Assembly: GCA_016706565.1 (NCBI GenBank)
Contig: JADJJI010000005.1
Coordinates: forward strand, 62,001 to 126,000
DNA from: Piscinibacter sp.
Lineage (GTDB): Bacteria; Pseudomonadota; Gammaproteobacteria; Burkholderiales; Burkholderiaceae_C
DNA: 64,000 nucleotides
Direction of reading: 5' to 3'
In this document: in pieces, positions 51,283-61,600 of the stretch
Layout of the letters: every line of letters begins with the position of its first letter
How positions within the stretch are numbered: position 1 is the stretch's first letter
Position numbers and translations under genes: made by a program
Notes under the pieces: model-generated
The model's input: only the letters and a program-made list of their open reading frames with translations
What the model was told of the DNA's origin: nothing
Databases searched by the model: none

Positions 51283-53859
51283 ATGCACAGCACCGCCACC
51301 GTTCCGGCAGCGAGTCCGTGGGCGCGCCTGCACGGCGCGCTGATGCCCGACTACAACCGCAAGGCCACCGCGTACTGGTGGACGATGGTGGCGATCGGCC
51401 TGATGACGCTGCTGCACTGTGCCGGGCAGGTGGCGCAGCTTCCGCGTGTGGCGCTGCTGCAGGTGCTCGCCGGCGCGGCCATCGCCACGTTCGCGGGCTT
51501 CTTCCCGGTGCGCATCCCGCGCTCCAAGAACTCCTTCGCAGCCGGCGAGATCTTCATCTTCCTCGTGCTGCTGCTGCACGGCCCGGCGGCCGCCTCGCTG
51601 GCCGCCGCCGGCGAGGCCCTGGTCGGCTCCTGGCGGACTTCCAGGCGCTGGACCAGCCGCATCGCCAGCCCGGCGATGGCGGTGGTGTCGATGTTCCTGG
51701 CCGGCTCGCTGCTGCAGATGGGCGTGGACATGCTGCGTTCGCGCGGCTGGTACAACGACGGCCTGCTGATGACGGCGGCGATGTTGTTCTCGCTCGCCTA
51801 CTTCGTGCTCAACACGCTGCTGGCCACGCTGGTCATCCACCTCAAGCGCAACCAGCCGATGGTGCTGCGCGAGGTGGTCAGCAACTTCGGCTGGGTGGCG
51901 ATGGCCTATGCGGGCAGCGCCTCGGTGGCCGGATTGCTGTTCCTCACCGTGGGCCAGTCCGGCCCCGGCGTGCTGATGGCGGTGGTGCCGATCGTCGGCA
52001 TGCTGCTGACCACGCTGCACTTCTTCTTCCGCCAGCAGGAGGCCGACGAGGCCATGCGCCGCGGACGCGTCGAGGCCGCCGAGCGCGAGGCCGCACAGTC
52101 GGCACTGCACGTGCAGGCACTCGAAGTCAGCGAGCAGCGCTTCCACAGTGCCTTCACGCATGCGTCGATCGGCATGGCGCTGGTGTCTGCCGACGGCCAG
52201 GTCCGCCAGGTCAACCGAGCGCTGATCGGCCTGCTCGGCGCGGACGAGACCGCGATGGTCGGCCAGCCTCTGGAGGCGCTGTTCCACGAGGGCGACGCCG
52301 AAACCTTCGCCTCTCTGCTCGCCCGCGTGCAGCGACGCGAGGTCGATGCCATCAATGTCGAGCTGCGTTGCCGCCACAGCGACGGTAGCGATGTCTGGGT
52401 GGCGCTGGACGGCAGCTTCTTCGACAACCCGAGCGCCGAAGCCTCCAACCTGATCGTGCAGATGCAGGACATCACCGCCCGGCGCAGCGCCGAGGCCCGC
52501 CTGCAGCACATCGCCTTCCACGACAGCCTGACCGGCCTGCCCAACCGCTCGCGTTTCCACGAGCACATGGCCCGTGCGATCGAGCGCGTCCAGGCCGACC
52601 CGCAGCGCCGCTTCGCGGTGATGTTCCTCGACTTCGACCGCTTCAAGCTCATCAACGACAGCATGGGCCACAGCGCCGGCGACGCCTTCCTGATCCAGGT
52701 GGCTCGGCGCATCCGCGACAACGTGCGCCCCGGCGACGTGGTCGCGCGGCTGGGTGGCGACGAGTTCGCCGTTCTCTGCGAAGACCTGGAGCGCGAGGCG
52801 CACGCGGTGACGCTGGCTGAACGCCTGCAGCTCGTGCTCGGCGAGCCGCTGCAGATCTCCGGCACCGAGATCTCCACGAGCGCGAGCATCGGCATCACCT
52901 TCAGCACCATCGGCTACCAGCTTCCCGAAGAGGTGCTGCGCGACGCCGACATCGCCATGTACCGCGCCAAGGCCGCCGGCAAGGCTCGCCACGCGCTGTT
53001 CGACGCGGGGCTGCACCAGCAGGTGACCGACCGCGTCCGCCTGGAAGGCGAACTGCGCCGTGCCGTCGAGGCCGGCCACCTGTCGGTGGCCTACCAGCCG
53101 CTGTTCAACCTGGCGTCGGGCAAGCTGACCGGCTTCGAGGCGCTGGCCCGCTGGCAGCACCCGGTGCAGGGCCTGATCAGCCCGGCGGTGTTCATCCCGA
53201 TCGCCGAGGAAACCGCGCTGATCGGCCCGCTGACCGACTTCGTCCTCGACGCCGCCTGCCGCCAGCTCAAGCTGTGGCAGTCGCGCAGCGCCGCCTTCGC
53301 AGGCCTGTCGATACAGGTCAACGTCTCGGGCAACGACATCGCGCACAGCGCATTCGCGCAGCGCGTGACGCGGGCCATCGTCGCGGCGCGCCTGCAGCCG
53401 AACCATCTGACGCTGGAACTGACCGAGAACGTGCTGATGGACCGCGTCGACGGCGCCGTCGACACGCTGACGCGCTTGCGCGACCTGGGTGTGGGCCTGT
53501 CGATCGACGACTTCGGCACCGGCTACTCGTCGCTGAGCTACCTGTCCACGCTGCCGATCGACAGCCTGAAGATCGACGCCTCGTTCGTGCGTGGCATGCG
53601 CAACGGCTCGAAGGAAGCGGAGGTGGTTCGCGCCATCGTCACGCTCGGCGCGTCGCTGGGCAAGTCGGTGATCGCCGAGGGCATCGAGACCGAGTCGCAG
53701 TTCGACCAGCTGCGCGGCATGGGCTGCGAATCCGGCCAGGGTTACCACCTCTCGCGGCCGCTGGCGGTCGAGAACGTCGAGCTGCTGCTCGACCGCATCG
53801 AGACCGAGCGCTGGACCGTGCAGCACGGGCAGGCGCCCCGCCCGGTGCTGCACCACTGA
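51283..53859 (+). CDS. Membrane PAS-GGDEF-EAL cyclic-di-GMP enzyme
   Basis: The product has 858 residues. About seven hydrophobic helices occupy residues 30-250 as an integral-membrane sensor, a short coiled coil follows (250-285), a PAS domain lies at about 285-400, GGDEF at about 405-570 and EAL at about 590-850. The diguanylate cyclase motif is intact (GGDEF 491-495) and has a product-inhibition RxxD site at Arg482/Asp485. The EAL motif (619-621, FEALARW) and downstream NVSGND, TENVLMD and DDFGTGYSS catalytic regions look intact. So both activities are possible. It starts 1 nt after the subtilase stop, implying a shared transcript. The membrane sensor is unlike MASE1/2 as far as I can judge. 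Confidence 0.94.
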   Translation: MHSTATVPAASPWARLHGALMPDYNRKATAYWWTMVAIGLMTLLHCAGQVAQLPRVALLQVLAGAAIATFAGFFPVRIPRSKNSFAAGEIFIFLVLLLHGPAAASLAAAGEALVGSWRTSRRWTSRIASPAMAVVSMFLAGSLLQMGVDMLRSRGWYNDGLLMTAAMLFSLAYFVLNTLLATLVIHLKRNQPMVLREVVSNFGWVAMAYAGSASVAGLLFLTVGQSGPGVLMAVVPIVGMLLTTLHFFFRQQEADEAMRRGRVEAAEREAAQSALHVQALEVSEQRFHSAFTHASIGMALVSADGQVRQVNRALIGLLGADETAMVGQPLEALFHEGDAETFASLLARVQRREVDAINVELRCRHSDGSDVWVALDGSFFDNPSAEASNLIVQMQDITARRSAEARLQHIAFHDSLTGLPNRSRFHEHMARAIERVQADPQRRFAVMFLDFDRFKLINDSMGHSAGDAFLIQVARRIRDNVRPGDVVARLGGDEFAVLCEDLEREAHAVTLAERLQLVLGEPLQISGTEISTSASIGITFSTIGYQLPEEVLRDADIAMYRAKAAGKARHALFDAGLHQQVTDRVRLEGELRRAVEAGHLSVAYQPLFNLASGKLTGFEALARWQHPVQGLISPAVFIPIAEETALIGPLTDFVLDAACRQLKLWQSRSAAFAGLSIQVNVSGNDIAHSAFAQRVTRAIVAARLQPNHLTLELTENVLMDRVDGAVDTLTRLRDLGVGLSIDDFGTGYSSLSYLSTLPIDSLKIDASFVRGMRNGSKEAEVVRAIVTLGASLGKSVIAEGIETESQFDQLRGMGCESGQGYHLSRPLAVENVELLLDRIETERWTVQHGQAPRPVLHH

Positions 53860-53868
53860 TCGGCTGCT

Positions 53869-54585
53869 TCAGCTGCCCAGTTCGCGGCTCGACGCCACGC
53901 GCGAGACCACCGGTGCGTCACTGAACGCCTCGCGCCAGGCGCGCTTGGGCAGGAACGTGCGCAGCTGATCGATCGCGCGCTCCACCAGCCGCGGGTCCAC
54001 GGTGTGGCCGATGTCCGGCAGCACGTCGGCCGTCACGTCCGCACCGAGCGCGACCAGGCGCCGCGCCGCCTCGATCGCCGGCCCCGGCGGCACCACCTGA
54101 TCGGCCATGCCGTGCAGCAGGTGCACGCAGGTGTCCTGCGGCGCATGGGCGGGCAGCGTCGCGTGGCGTCCCGAGAACGCGAGCACGCGACCGGCCAGTG
54201 CCGGCTCGGCCTGCACCGCCTCCAGCGCCATGATGGCGCCCTGCGAGAAGCCGATCAGCGCGGTGCGCGGCCAGTCGATCGCGAAGCGCATCTGCAGCGC
54301 GCGCACCGTGGCCACGAACTGCGGCAGCGCGGCCGCGACGCGCGCCGGCCGGTTCTCCTCGTCGATGCCGCGGATCGAGAACCACTGGCGCCCGCTGCCG
54401 CCCGGCGCCGCGTCGAAGTCATCGGGCGCGTCGATGCACAGCACCGCGGCCTGCGGGTACTCCTGCGCCAGGCGCATTGCCAGCGGCGCCATGCCATCGG
54501 CGTTCGCGCCCACGCCGTGGAAGAGGAGGAACAGCAGATCGGGCTCGCCGTTTTCGGGCAGGCGGGCCAGGACAGAGGTGCTCAT
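53869..54585 (-). CDS. Carboxylesterase/phospholipase-type alpha/beta hydrolase (YpfH-like)
   Basis: The product has 238 residues of the phospholipase/carboxylesterase (AB hydrolase_2) family. The motif FLLFHGVGANADG contains the oxyanion HG; the nucleophile Ser is in GFSQGAIMAL; Asp and His are in LLHGMADQVVPP and DIGHTVDPR. It has no signal peptide. It probably hydrolyses short acyl esters. AAGGAAG precedes the ATG at 54585. It is convergent with the GGDEF-EAL gene (9 nt between stops). Confidence 0.88.
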   Translation of the reverse strand: MSTSVLARLPENGEPDLLFLLFHGVGANADGMAPLAMRLAQEYPQAAVLCIDAPDDFDAAPGGSGRQWFSIRGIDEENRPARVAAALPQFVATVRALQMRFAIDWPRTALIGFSQGAIMALEAVQAEPALAGRVLAFSGRHATLPAHAPQDTCVHLLHGMADQVVPPGPAIEAARRLVALGADVTADVLPDIGHTVDPRLVERAIDQLRTFLPKRAWREAFSDAPVVSRVASSRELGS

Positions 54586-54710
54586 GGCGACTTCCTTTCG
54601 AAGCCGACAGTGTCTCGCGTCGGCGGCCTGCGGTCGTGCGCTGAGCGTGAACGCTGCGCCCGAAGCGGCTGAATGCCTTGGCACGGCTAGAATCGGCACG
54701 CGCTCTCGTC

Positions 54711-54821
54711 ATTGGGGAGTAGCCGCCCCGCAGCCACGCTGCGGGGGCTGCCGTCAACACACTTGGCCCGCAGGCCATGGCGTCAGCAACCTCCGGTTTG
54801 GCAAGACCTTTGACCACACAG
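54711..54821 (+). ncRNA. yybP-ykoY manganese riboswitch
   Basis: The 300-nt region before the GDT1-family gene contains the conserved elements of the Mn2+-sensing yybP-ykoY family: GGGGAGTAGCC at 54714-54724, CGTCAACACACTTGGCC (54752-54768) and GGCAAGACCTTTGACC (54800-54815). The stem between 54724 and 54752 (CAGCCACGCTGCGGG) is in the place of the variable P2 arm. A TAGAAT -10-like box lies at 54688-54693. In this family Mn2+ binding turns on Mn exporters, which is the gene downstream. Confidence 0.88.
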
Positions 54822-54865
54822 CTTCCGCCAGCGGCCGGGGAGGCCGTGCGGTCATGTGGTTTGTC

Positions 54866-54878
54866 CTCCGGCCCGGAG
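54866..54878 (+). promoter_or_regulatory. SD-sequestering hairpin of the manganese riboswitch
   Basis: CTCCG (54866-54870) can pair with CGGAG (54874-54878), which contains the Shine-Dalgarno sequence GGAG of the TTG-started gene at 54886 (7-nt spacing). The segments ACCACA (54812-54817) and TGTGGT (54856-54861) could form an alternative pairing with the aptamer's 3' side. This suggests translational rather than termination control; no T-run is present. Confidence 0.6.
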
Positions 54879-54885
54879 AATCATC

Positions 54886-55455
54886 TTGGAAGCATTCCTC
54901 GTTTCGACCGGCATCGTCGCCCTGGGTGAAATGGGCGACAAGACGCAGCTGCTCGCGCTTCTGCTGGCCGCCAGGTTCCGCCGCCCCGTCCCGATCGTGC
55001 TGGGCATCCTGGTGGCGACGCTGGTCAACCACGCGCTGGCCGGTGCGGTGGGCGACTGGATCGCGCGCGCGCTCGGCCCCGACGTGCTGCGCTGGGTGAT
55101 CGGCGGCTCGTTCATCGCCATGGCGGTGTGGATGCTGATCCCCGACAAGATCGACGAAGCCGAGGGTGGCCACCAGCGCTTCGGCGTGTTCGGCACCACG
55201 GTGATCGCGTTCTTCCTTGCCGAGATGGGCGACAAGACGCAGATCGCCACCGTGGCGCTCGCCGCGCGCTACACGGACCTGGTGGCCGTGGTCGCCGGCA
55301 CCACGCTGGGCATGATGATCGCCAACGTGCCGGCGGTGCTGCTCGGCGACGTGGTGGCGAAGAAGGTGTCGATGACGCTGGTGCACGGCATCGCCGCAGC
55401 GATCTTCGCGGTGCTGGGCGTGCTCACGCTGATGAACGTCGGCAAGTTGTTCTGA
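54886..55455 (+). CDS. GDT1/TMEM165 (UPF0016) family manganese exporter
   Basis: The product has 189 residues from a TTG start at 54886, chosen because the riboswitch expression platform ends just before it and GGAG is seven bases upstream. It has six membrane helices in two repeats. The diagnostic E-x-G-D-K-[TS] motif occurs twice, EMGDKTQLLAL near residue 15 and AEMGDKTQIATVAL in the second half. This family exports Mn2+ (MneA/MntX type) or exchanges Ca2+/Mn2+ for protons. The riboswitch upstream supports manganese detoxification. Confidence 0.93.
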   Translation: MEAFLVSTGIVALGEMGDKTQLLALLLAARFRRPVPIVLGILVATLVNHALAGAVGDWIARALGPDVLRWVIGGSFIAMAVWMLIPDKIDEAEGGHQRFGVFGTTVIAFFLAEMGDKTQIATVALAARYTDLVAVVAGTTLGMMIANVPAVLLGDVVAKKVSMTLVHGIAAAIFAVLGVLTLMNVGKLF

Positions 55456-55853
55456 TATCCATCCCGGGTTGAAGACGCGGGCAGCCAGGCGATCGAGCGG
55501 CCGTTGGCGGCCCTTGAGCGACATTCAAGAGTGATCGCTTCGATCGGCGCGCGGGCAGGCGGTCCGGGTATGCGCTCTCCGGCCCTCGCTCGCGGTTGCC
55601 CTGGCGAGGGCATGGCACACCCGGTGTTGATGCGGCCACGGTGGCGGCCCGCGGAGGCCGCCCGCGAGCGTGGGCCGGAGAACGCGGGTACCGCCGCCGA
55701 CCTGCGACCATGCCCGTCGCACGCAAAGCAGACCAACGACGACCGCAAAGGGCCGAAAGCAGCTTCCGGCCTGTCTGGCGCGGCTGTTTCGCGCCGTCAC
55801 CGGGCACGGCGCACGCTGCCGCACAATGCGCCGCAACTGCTTCCGTGCCGACC
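55456..55853. other. Long gene-free GC-rich stretch with GGCCG-type repeats
   Basis: This 398-nt stretch lies between the Mn exporter and the iron-sulfur subunit gene. I see no open frame with coding character or ribosome binding site. It contains several degenerate GGCCG/CGGCC units, for example GAGCGGCCGTTGGCGGCCC and CAAAGGGCCGAAAGCAGC. These look like the decayed short intergenic repeats seen in environmental betaproteobacteria. I can name no RNA gene or insertion sequence in it. Confidence 0.45.
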
Positions 55854-56327
55854 ATGCAGCTGACCATCAACGGCACCCGCCGCGATCTCCCCGACGACGC
55901 CGTCGATCCCGACATGCCGTTGTTGTGGGCGCTGCGTGACGTGCTGAACCTCACGGGCACGAAGTTCGGCTGCGGCGTCTCGGCCTGCGGCGCCTGCACC
56001 GTGCACGTGGACGGCCAGGCCCGGCGATCGTGCGTCACACCGCTGTCGGCGGTGGCCGGCAAGTCGGTGCGCACGATCGAGGGGCTCGCGCCGGCAGGTG
56101 GCCTGCATGCGCTGCAGAAGGCCTGGCTCGCGCATCAGGCGCCGCAATGCGGCTACTGCCAGAGCGGCATGCTGATGGCTGCCGCGGCGCTGCTCGAGCA
56201 CACGCCGAAGCCGACCGATGCCGACATCGACGCGGCCATCACCAACCTGTGCCGTTGCGGCAGCTACCCTCGTGTGCGCGCCGCCATCCACGCGGCCGCC
56301 GCCGAGTTGCACGGCAGCAAGCCATGA
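55854..56327 (+). CDS. iorA: 2Fe-2S subunit of a molybdenum hydroxylase (isoquinoline 1-oxidoreductase alpha-like)
   Basis: The product has 157 residues. The N-terminal plant-type [2Fe-2S] ligands are Cys40, Cys45, Cys48 and Cys60; the C-terminal all-helical second [2Fe-2S] domain has Cys99, Cys102, Cys133 and Cys135. This is the small subunit of xanthine oxidase-family enzymes that lack an FAD subunit. It is translationally coupled to the large subunit gene (ATGA overlap at 56324-56327). No good ribosome binding site is seen before its ATG. Confidence 0.92.
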   Translation: MQLTINGTRRDLPDDAVDPDMPLLWALRDVLNLTGTKFGCGVSACGACTVHVDGQARRSCVTPLSAVAGKSVRTIEGLAPAGGLHALQKAWLAHQAPQCGYCQSGMLMAAAALLEHTPKPTDADIDAAITNLCRCGSYPRVRAAIHAAAAELHGSKP

Positions 56328-58603
56328 AGCGGCGCAGCTTGCTGGTGTCCGGCCTGGGACTTGCCGGCGCGCTGATCGTCGGCTGGGGGCTCATGCCGCC
56401 GCGCAGCCGCCTCGGCCGCGCCGACAGCCGGGCCGACGCCGACGGCCGCATCGCGCTCAACGGCTGGATTCGCATCGCGCCCGACGGCCACGTCGTGCTG
56501 GCGATGAATCGCAGCGAGATGGGCCAGGGCGTGCACACCGCGCTGGCCATGCTGGCGGCCGAGGAGCTCGATGTGCCGCTGGCGCGCATCGAACTCGTCG
56601 ATGCCGGCGCCGAGGCTCTCTACGGCAACGTCGCGGCGCTGGTGGGCGGCCTGCCCTTCCACCCCAGCGACAGCGAGCCCGGCCAGGAGACCCGCAGCGT
56701 GCGCGCCGGCCGCTGGGTGGTGGGCAAGCTGGCGCGCGAACTCGGGCTGAACCTCACCGGGGGGTCGTCGAGCGTGGCCGATGCGTGGGAGCCCGTGCGC
56801 CTCGCAGCAGCCACGGCGCGGGCGCGACTGCTGGGTGCCGCCTCGCTGCGCTGGAAGCTCCCGGCCGACGAACTGAGCGTGGTCGACGGCGTCATCTCGC
56901 ACACCGGTGACAGCCGGCGTGCGCACTACGGCGAGTTGGTGGGCATGGCCGTGGCCACTCCGCCGGGGCCGGTGCAGCTCAAGCCGCGCGAACAGTGGCA
57001 TCTGATCGGCCGCGCCGTGCCGCGCATCGACCTGCCGGCCAAGGTGGACGGCACGGCGCGGTTCGGCCTCGACGTGCGACTTCCCGGCCTCGTCTACGCC
57101 GTGGTTCGCCACGCGCCGGCATTGGGCGGCAGCCCGGGCCGCGTCGATGTCGAGCCGGCGATGAAGCTCGCCGGCGTCGAGCGTGTCGTGCGGCTCGGCC
57201 CCTATGCGGGTTCCACCGCGGCGCTCGCCGTGGTTGGCCGCAGCAGCTGGCACGCGCGGCGCGGCGCGGCCGCGCTGGTGGTCGACTGGCAGCCGCCGCC
57301 CGCGGGCACGCTGGACAGCAACAGCATCGCCGCCTCGCTCGATGCTGCCGCCCGTGCCGCCGCGGCGAGCGACGAAGGCCTGGCCTTCTACCGCCGCGGC
57401 GATGCGAACCTGATGCTGGCCGGCGCCGCGCGGCGCGTCGAGGCGCTGTACCGCGCGCCCTACCTGGCGCATGCGGCGATGGAGCCGATCAACTGCACCG
57501 CGCGCGTGGCCGACGGCCGCGTCGAGCTGTGGGCGCCCACCCAGGTGCCCAGTTTCGCGCGCGCCATCGCCGCACGCGTGGCCGGCGTGCCGGAGTCGAA
57601 CGTCACGCTGCATGTCACCTACCTGGGCGGCGGGTTCGGCCGGCGCCTCGAGGTCGACGCCATCGGCCAGGCGGTGCGCGTGGCGCTGGAGACCGGCGGG
57701 CGGCCGGTGCAGCTGCTGTGGCCGCGCGAGGAAGACCTGACCCACGACTTCTACCGCCCGGCCGGCGCCGCGTTGATGCAGGCCGGGCTGGATGCGCAAG
57801 GCCGCGTGCAGGCGCTGAAGATCACCAGCGCCGGCGACGCCATCACGCCGCGCTTCATGGAACGCAACGCGCCGGGGCTGGCCGGGCCGCTGGACCTGCC
57901 CGACAAGACCGCCAGCGAAGGCCTGTTCGATCTGCCCTACGACGTGCCGCACCAGCGCATCGCCCATGTCGCCACGAGGAGCGGCGTACCGGTGGGCAAC
58001 TGGCGTTCGGTGGGCCACTCGCACAACGCCTTCTTCAGCGAGTCCTTCGTCGACGAGCTGGCGCACGCCGCGGGGCGCGACCCGGTGGCCTTCCGGCTGT
58101 CGATGCTCGAGGGCCTGCCGCGCCATGCCGCGGTGCTGAAGCTGGTGGCCGAGAAGGCCGGCTGGGGCGCGCCGCTGCCTGCCGGCACGGCGCGCGGTGT
58201 GGCACTGCACGAGAGCTTCGGCAGCATCGTCGCGCAGGTGGTCGAGGCCTCGCTGGCCGACGGCCGGCCGATCGTGCGGCGTATCGTCTGCGCGGCCGAC
58301 GTGGGCACGGTGGTGCACCCCGGCATCGTCGTGCAGCAGATGGAAAGCGCCATCGTGTTCGGCCTGTCGGCGGCGCTGTACGGCCGGGTCGACATCGTCG
58401 CCAGCGTCGTGCAGCAGACCAACTTTCCGAACCACCCGATCCTCACGATGGCGCAGACGCCGCGCATCGAGACCTACCTGGTGGCCAGCACGAATGCGCC
58501 GGGCGGCGTGGGCGAACCCGGCACGCCCCCGGTGGCACCGGCGCTGGCCAATGCCTTGTTCGCGCTGACCGGCCGGCGGCTGCGCGAGCTGCCGCTGCTG
58601 TAG
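56324..58603 (+). CDS. iorB: Molybdopterin subunit of a molybdenum hydroxylase (isoquinoline 1-oxidoreductase beta-like)
   Basis: The product has 759 residues. The N-terminal [20 protein letters not shown] is a twin-arginine-like leader, so the complex may be periplasmic. Molybdopterin-family parts are [17 protein letters not shown], the [12 protein letters not shown] motif, and the C-terminal [17 protein letters not shown] (here the family's catalytic glutamate region is GVGEPGTPP). It hydroxylates N-heteroaromatics or aldehydes using water. The usual cytochrome or FAD partner is not adjacent. The substrate cannot be read; 'isoquinoline' is only the name of the best-known relative. Confidence 0.92.
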   Translation: MKRRSLLVSGLGLAGALIVGWGLMPPRSRLGRADSRADADGRIALNGWIRIAPDGHVVLAMNRSEMGQGVHTALAMLAAEELDVPLARIELVDAGAEALYGNVAALVGGLPFHPSDSEPGQETRSVRAGRWVVGKLARELGLNLTGGSSSVADAWEPVRLAAATARARLLGAASLRWKLPADELSVVDGVISHTGDSRRAHYGELVGMAVATPPGPVQLKPREQWHLIGRAVPRIDLPAKVDGTARFGLDVRLPGLVYAVVRHAPALGGSPGRVDVEPAMKLAGVERVVRLGPYAGSTAALAVVGRSSWHARRGAAALVVDWQPPPAGTLDSNSIAASLDAAARAAAASDEGLAFYRRGDANLMLAGAARRVEALYRAPYLAHAAMEPINCTARVADGRVELWAPTQVPSFARAIAARVAGVPESNVTLHVTYLGGGFGRRLEVDAIGQAVRVALETGGRPVQLLWPREEDLTHDFYRPAGAALMQAGLDAQGRVQALKITSAGDAITPRFMERNAPGLAGPLDLPDKTASEGLFDLPYDVPHQRIAHVATRSGVPVGNWRSVGHSHNAFFSESFVDELAHAAGRDPVAFRLSMLEGLPRHAAVLKLVAEKAGWGAPLPAGTARGVALHESFGSIVAQVVEASLADGRPIVRRIVCAADVGTVVHPGIVVQQMESAIVFGLSAALYGRVDIVASVVQQTNFPNHPILTMAQTPRIETYLVASTNAPGGVGEPGTPPVAPALANALFALTGRRLRELPLL

Positions 58604-58610
58604 GGTTCGT

Positions 58611-61600
58611 TCAGGCCGCGGCGGTGCGCCGCAAGTGGCGGGCCAGCGTCTCGCGCAGGCGCGCCACGTCGATCGGCTTGGTGAGGAAGTCGTTCATGCC
58701 GGCGGCCAGCGCCTCGTCGCGCTCGGAGGTCAGCGCGGCGGCCGTCAGCGCGACGATGGGCAGGGCCTCGGCGTCGAAGCGCTCGCGCAGCTGGCGCACG
58801 GCGGCGTGGCCGCTGAGCACCGGCATGTGCACGTCCATCAGCACCAGGTCGAAGGGCCGGCCGGCGGCGGCCGCCGCGTTCACCGCATCGACGGCTGCCG
58901 CGCCGTCGCCCGCCTGCGCCACATCCAGGCCCCATTGTTCGAGCATCGCCACGGCGATCAGCATGTTCACCGGGTTGTCCTCGGCGATGAGCACGCGCCC
59001 GCCTTGCAGCGGCGCGAGCAGATCGTTGCCGGTGTGCGGCGTCGGCGAGGCGGTGGCGGCCGGCAGCGGCAGGTCGGCCCAGAAGGCACTGCCGTAGCCG
59101 GGTGCGCTGTTGACGCCGACGCTGCCGCCCATCAGCTGCGCGAGCTCGCGGCAGATCGACAGGCCCAGGCCCGTGCCGCCGTAGCGACGCGTGGTCGAGT
59201 CGTCGGCCTGCGAGAAGGGCTCGAACAGCCGCTGCTGCGTGTCGGCGTCGATGCCCGGGCCGGTGTCGTGCACCGCCAGGCGGACCTTGTCGCCACGCAC
59301 GCCGGCCTCGATGCGCACGCTGCCGCGTTCGGTGAACTTGATCGCGTTGGCCACCAGGTTGGTGAGGATCTGCCGCACGCGCAGCGGGTCGCCGCGCACG
59401 GTCTCGGGCAGATCGTCGGCGATCGACAGCACGAGCGCCAGATCCTTGCCCTCGGCCAGCGACAGGTAGGCATGGTGCACCGCGGCGACGGTGTCGCGCA
59501 GGCCGAAGGGCACGTCCTCCAGCGTGATGCGCCCGGCCTCGACCTTCGACAGGTCGAGGATGTCGCTGATGATGCCCGCCAGGCTTTGCGTGCTGTCGAC
59601 GATCTGCGCCAGGTACTGCTGGCGGCGCTGCTCGGTCTGCCCCGGCTGCATCGCCAGCCGTGCCAGGCCGAGCAGGCCGTTCAGCGGCGTGCGGATCTCG
59701 TGGCTGGTGTTGGCCAGGAAGGCGCTCTTCGCGCGGCTGGCGGCCTCGGCCGCGTCGCGCGCATCGGCCAGCGCCTGCTGCGTCTGGCGCCGCTCGGTGA
59801 TGTCTTCGGCCGACCAGATGGTGCCGCCGCCGATCGGGTTGGACGGGTCGACCGATTGCGCCTGCAGCCGGCACCAGAACAGGCTGCCGTCGCGGCGCTT
59901 GAGCTGCGTCTCGCACTCGTAGCCGTGCTTCTGGCGAAGCTTGGTGATGGCCTGCCGGCGCATGCCCTGGAAGCCCGACGGGTCCGGCCACAGCACGCTG
60001 AGCGTGGCGCTGCGCAGCTCGTCCTCGCTCCAGCCGAACATCTCGCGGTGGCGCGCGTTGATGCGCACGATGCGCTGCTCGCGCACGAAGGCGATGGCCA
60101 GCGTCACGGTGTTGAGGATGGCCTCGACCTCCAGCCGCGTCTGCTCGCTGGTGCTGACGTCGCGTGCGGCGAGCACGAGGAAACGCTGGCCGTCGAAGTC
60201 GAAGCGCGCCCCCGAGATCAGCATCGGGATGCGCTTGCCGTCGCGGCGGCGGAATGTCACCGGCATTCCCTGCACGCTGCCCTGGCGGCGGATGGTCTCG
60301 GCGAAGGCATCGCGGTCGTCCTGCTGCTGCCAGATGCCGAGCTCCAGCGCGGTGCGGCCGATCACCTCGTCGCGGCGGTAGCCGGCCACCTGCAGGAAGC
60401 AGTCGTTGACCAGCGCGTAGCGGCCGCTGTCGAACTCGGACAGCGTCAGGCAGTCGGGGCTGGTGGCGAACAGGTGCGACAACAGCGCCTCCGAGCGGCG
60501 CAGCGCGGCCTCGGCTGCCTTGCGCGCGGTGATGTCGACGTAGATGGTCAGCAGCGCCGGGCCGGCGGCGCTGTCCACGCACACCGCGGTGGCCTGCACC
60601 GCGAAGGGCCGGCCATCGAGCGCAAGCAGCTGGTAGTCGATCACCGGCAGCGCCTGGCCGACGGTGAGCTGCTCGGACAGCGCAATGCGCTCGCGCACCG
60701 TCTGCCGTTGCTCGACGGCGGTGAAATGATCGAGAAGGTTGCCGCCCTTCATCGCCTGCGCATCGCGGTAGCCGAACAGCCGGGCGGCGGCCTCGTTGGC
60801 GTCGAGCACCGTGCCGCGGCGGTGCAGCACCAGCGGCGAGGGCGAACGCGCGAACAGCGTGCGGTAGCGCATCTCGCTGGCCGCCACCGCCTGCTGCGCG
60901 CGCACCTGCGCCGTCACCTCGCGGCCCACGCCCCAGTAGCCCTGGAACACGCCGTTCGCGTCGAACTTCGGCTCGCCGCTGAGCGCGAGGTGGCGCAGCC
61001 GCCCCTGCGCGTCGTGACTCGAGGTGACGAGGTTGCTGAACGGCCGGTGCGCCTCGAGGTCGGCGCGATGCGCGTCGAGCTGCTCGTCGTCCAGGCCCAG
61101 GCCGGTGTGCTCCCAGGGCGTGCGGCCGATCGCACGCTGCGGCGACAGCGTGGCGCCGCCAGCGCGGCTCTCGGTGACGCGGGTGAAGCGGAACTCCTCG
61201 TCCTGCTCCCAGTACCAGTCGACAGCGATGCCCAGCAGTTCGCGGAAACGCCGCTCGCGCTGCGCGCTGTCGGCCAGGTAGTGGTCGATGACGCGCGAGA
61301 CCAGCGCGCCGCCGGCGACACCGCAGCCGATCAACAGCCAGTGGATGGCGCACAGCACCTGCACCGACACCGCGCCAGGCAGTGTCGGCAGGCGGCCGCT
61401 CAGGTGGCCCCAGGCCAGGGCGCCGATCGAAACGGCGCTCAGGCCGGCGAGGGTGACGCCGTGGCGAACGCCGGCCACCGCACCGAGCATGCACACCACG
61501 AGTGCGATGAAGGCGATCGCCGGGCTGCGCAGGCCGTCGCCCAGAGCCACGCTGACCGCCAACGCCATCACCAGGGCGATCACCGAGACGGCCAGCAAGG

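Noticed and set aside
51241-53856. Open frame of 871 residues on the minus strand opposite the GGDEF-EAL gene
   Set aside because: It is rich in His, Arg, Gln and Val with no motif. The plus strand has intact GGDEF and EAL motifs in exact register.
54856-55455. ATG at 54856 as start of the manganese exporter
   Set aside because: It lies inside the riboswitch expression platform, ahead of the sequestered Shine-Dalgarno, and adds ten residues (MVCPPARRII) absent from the family. The TTG at 54886 fits better.
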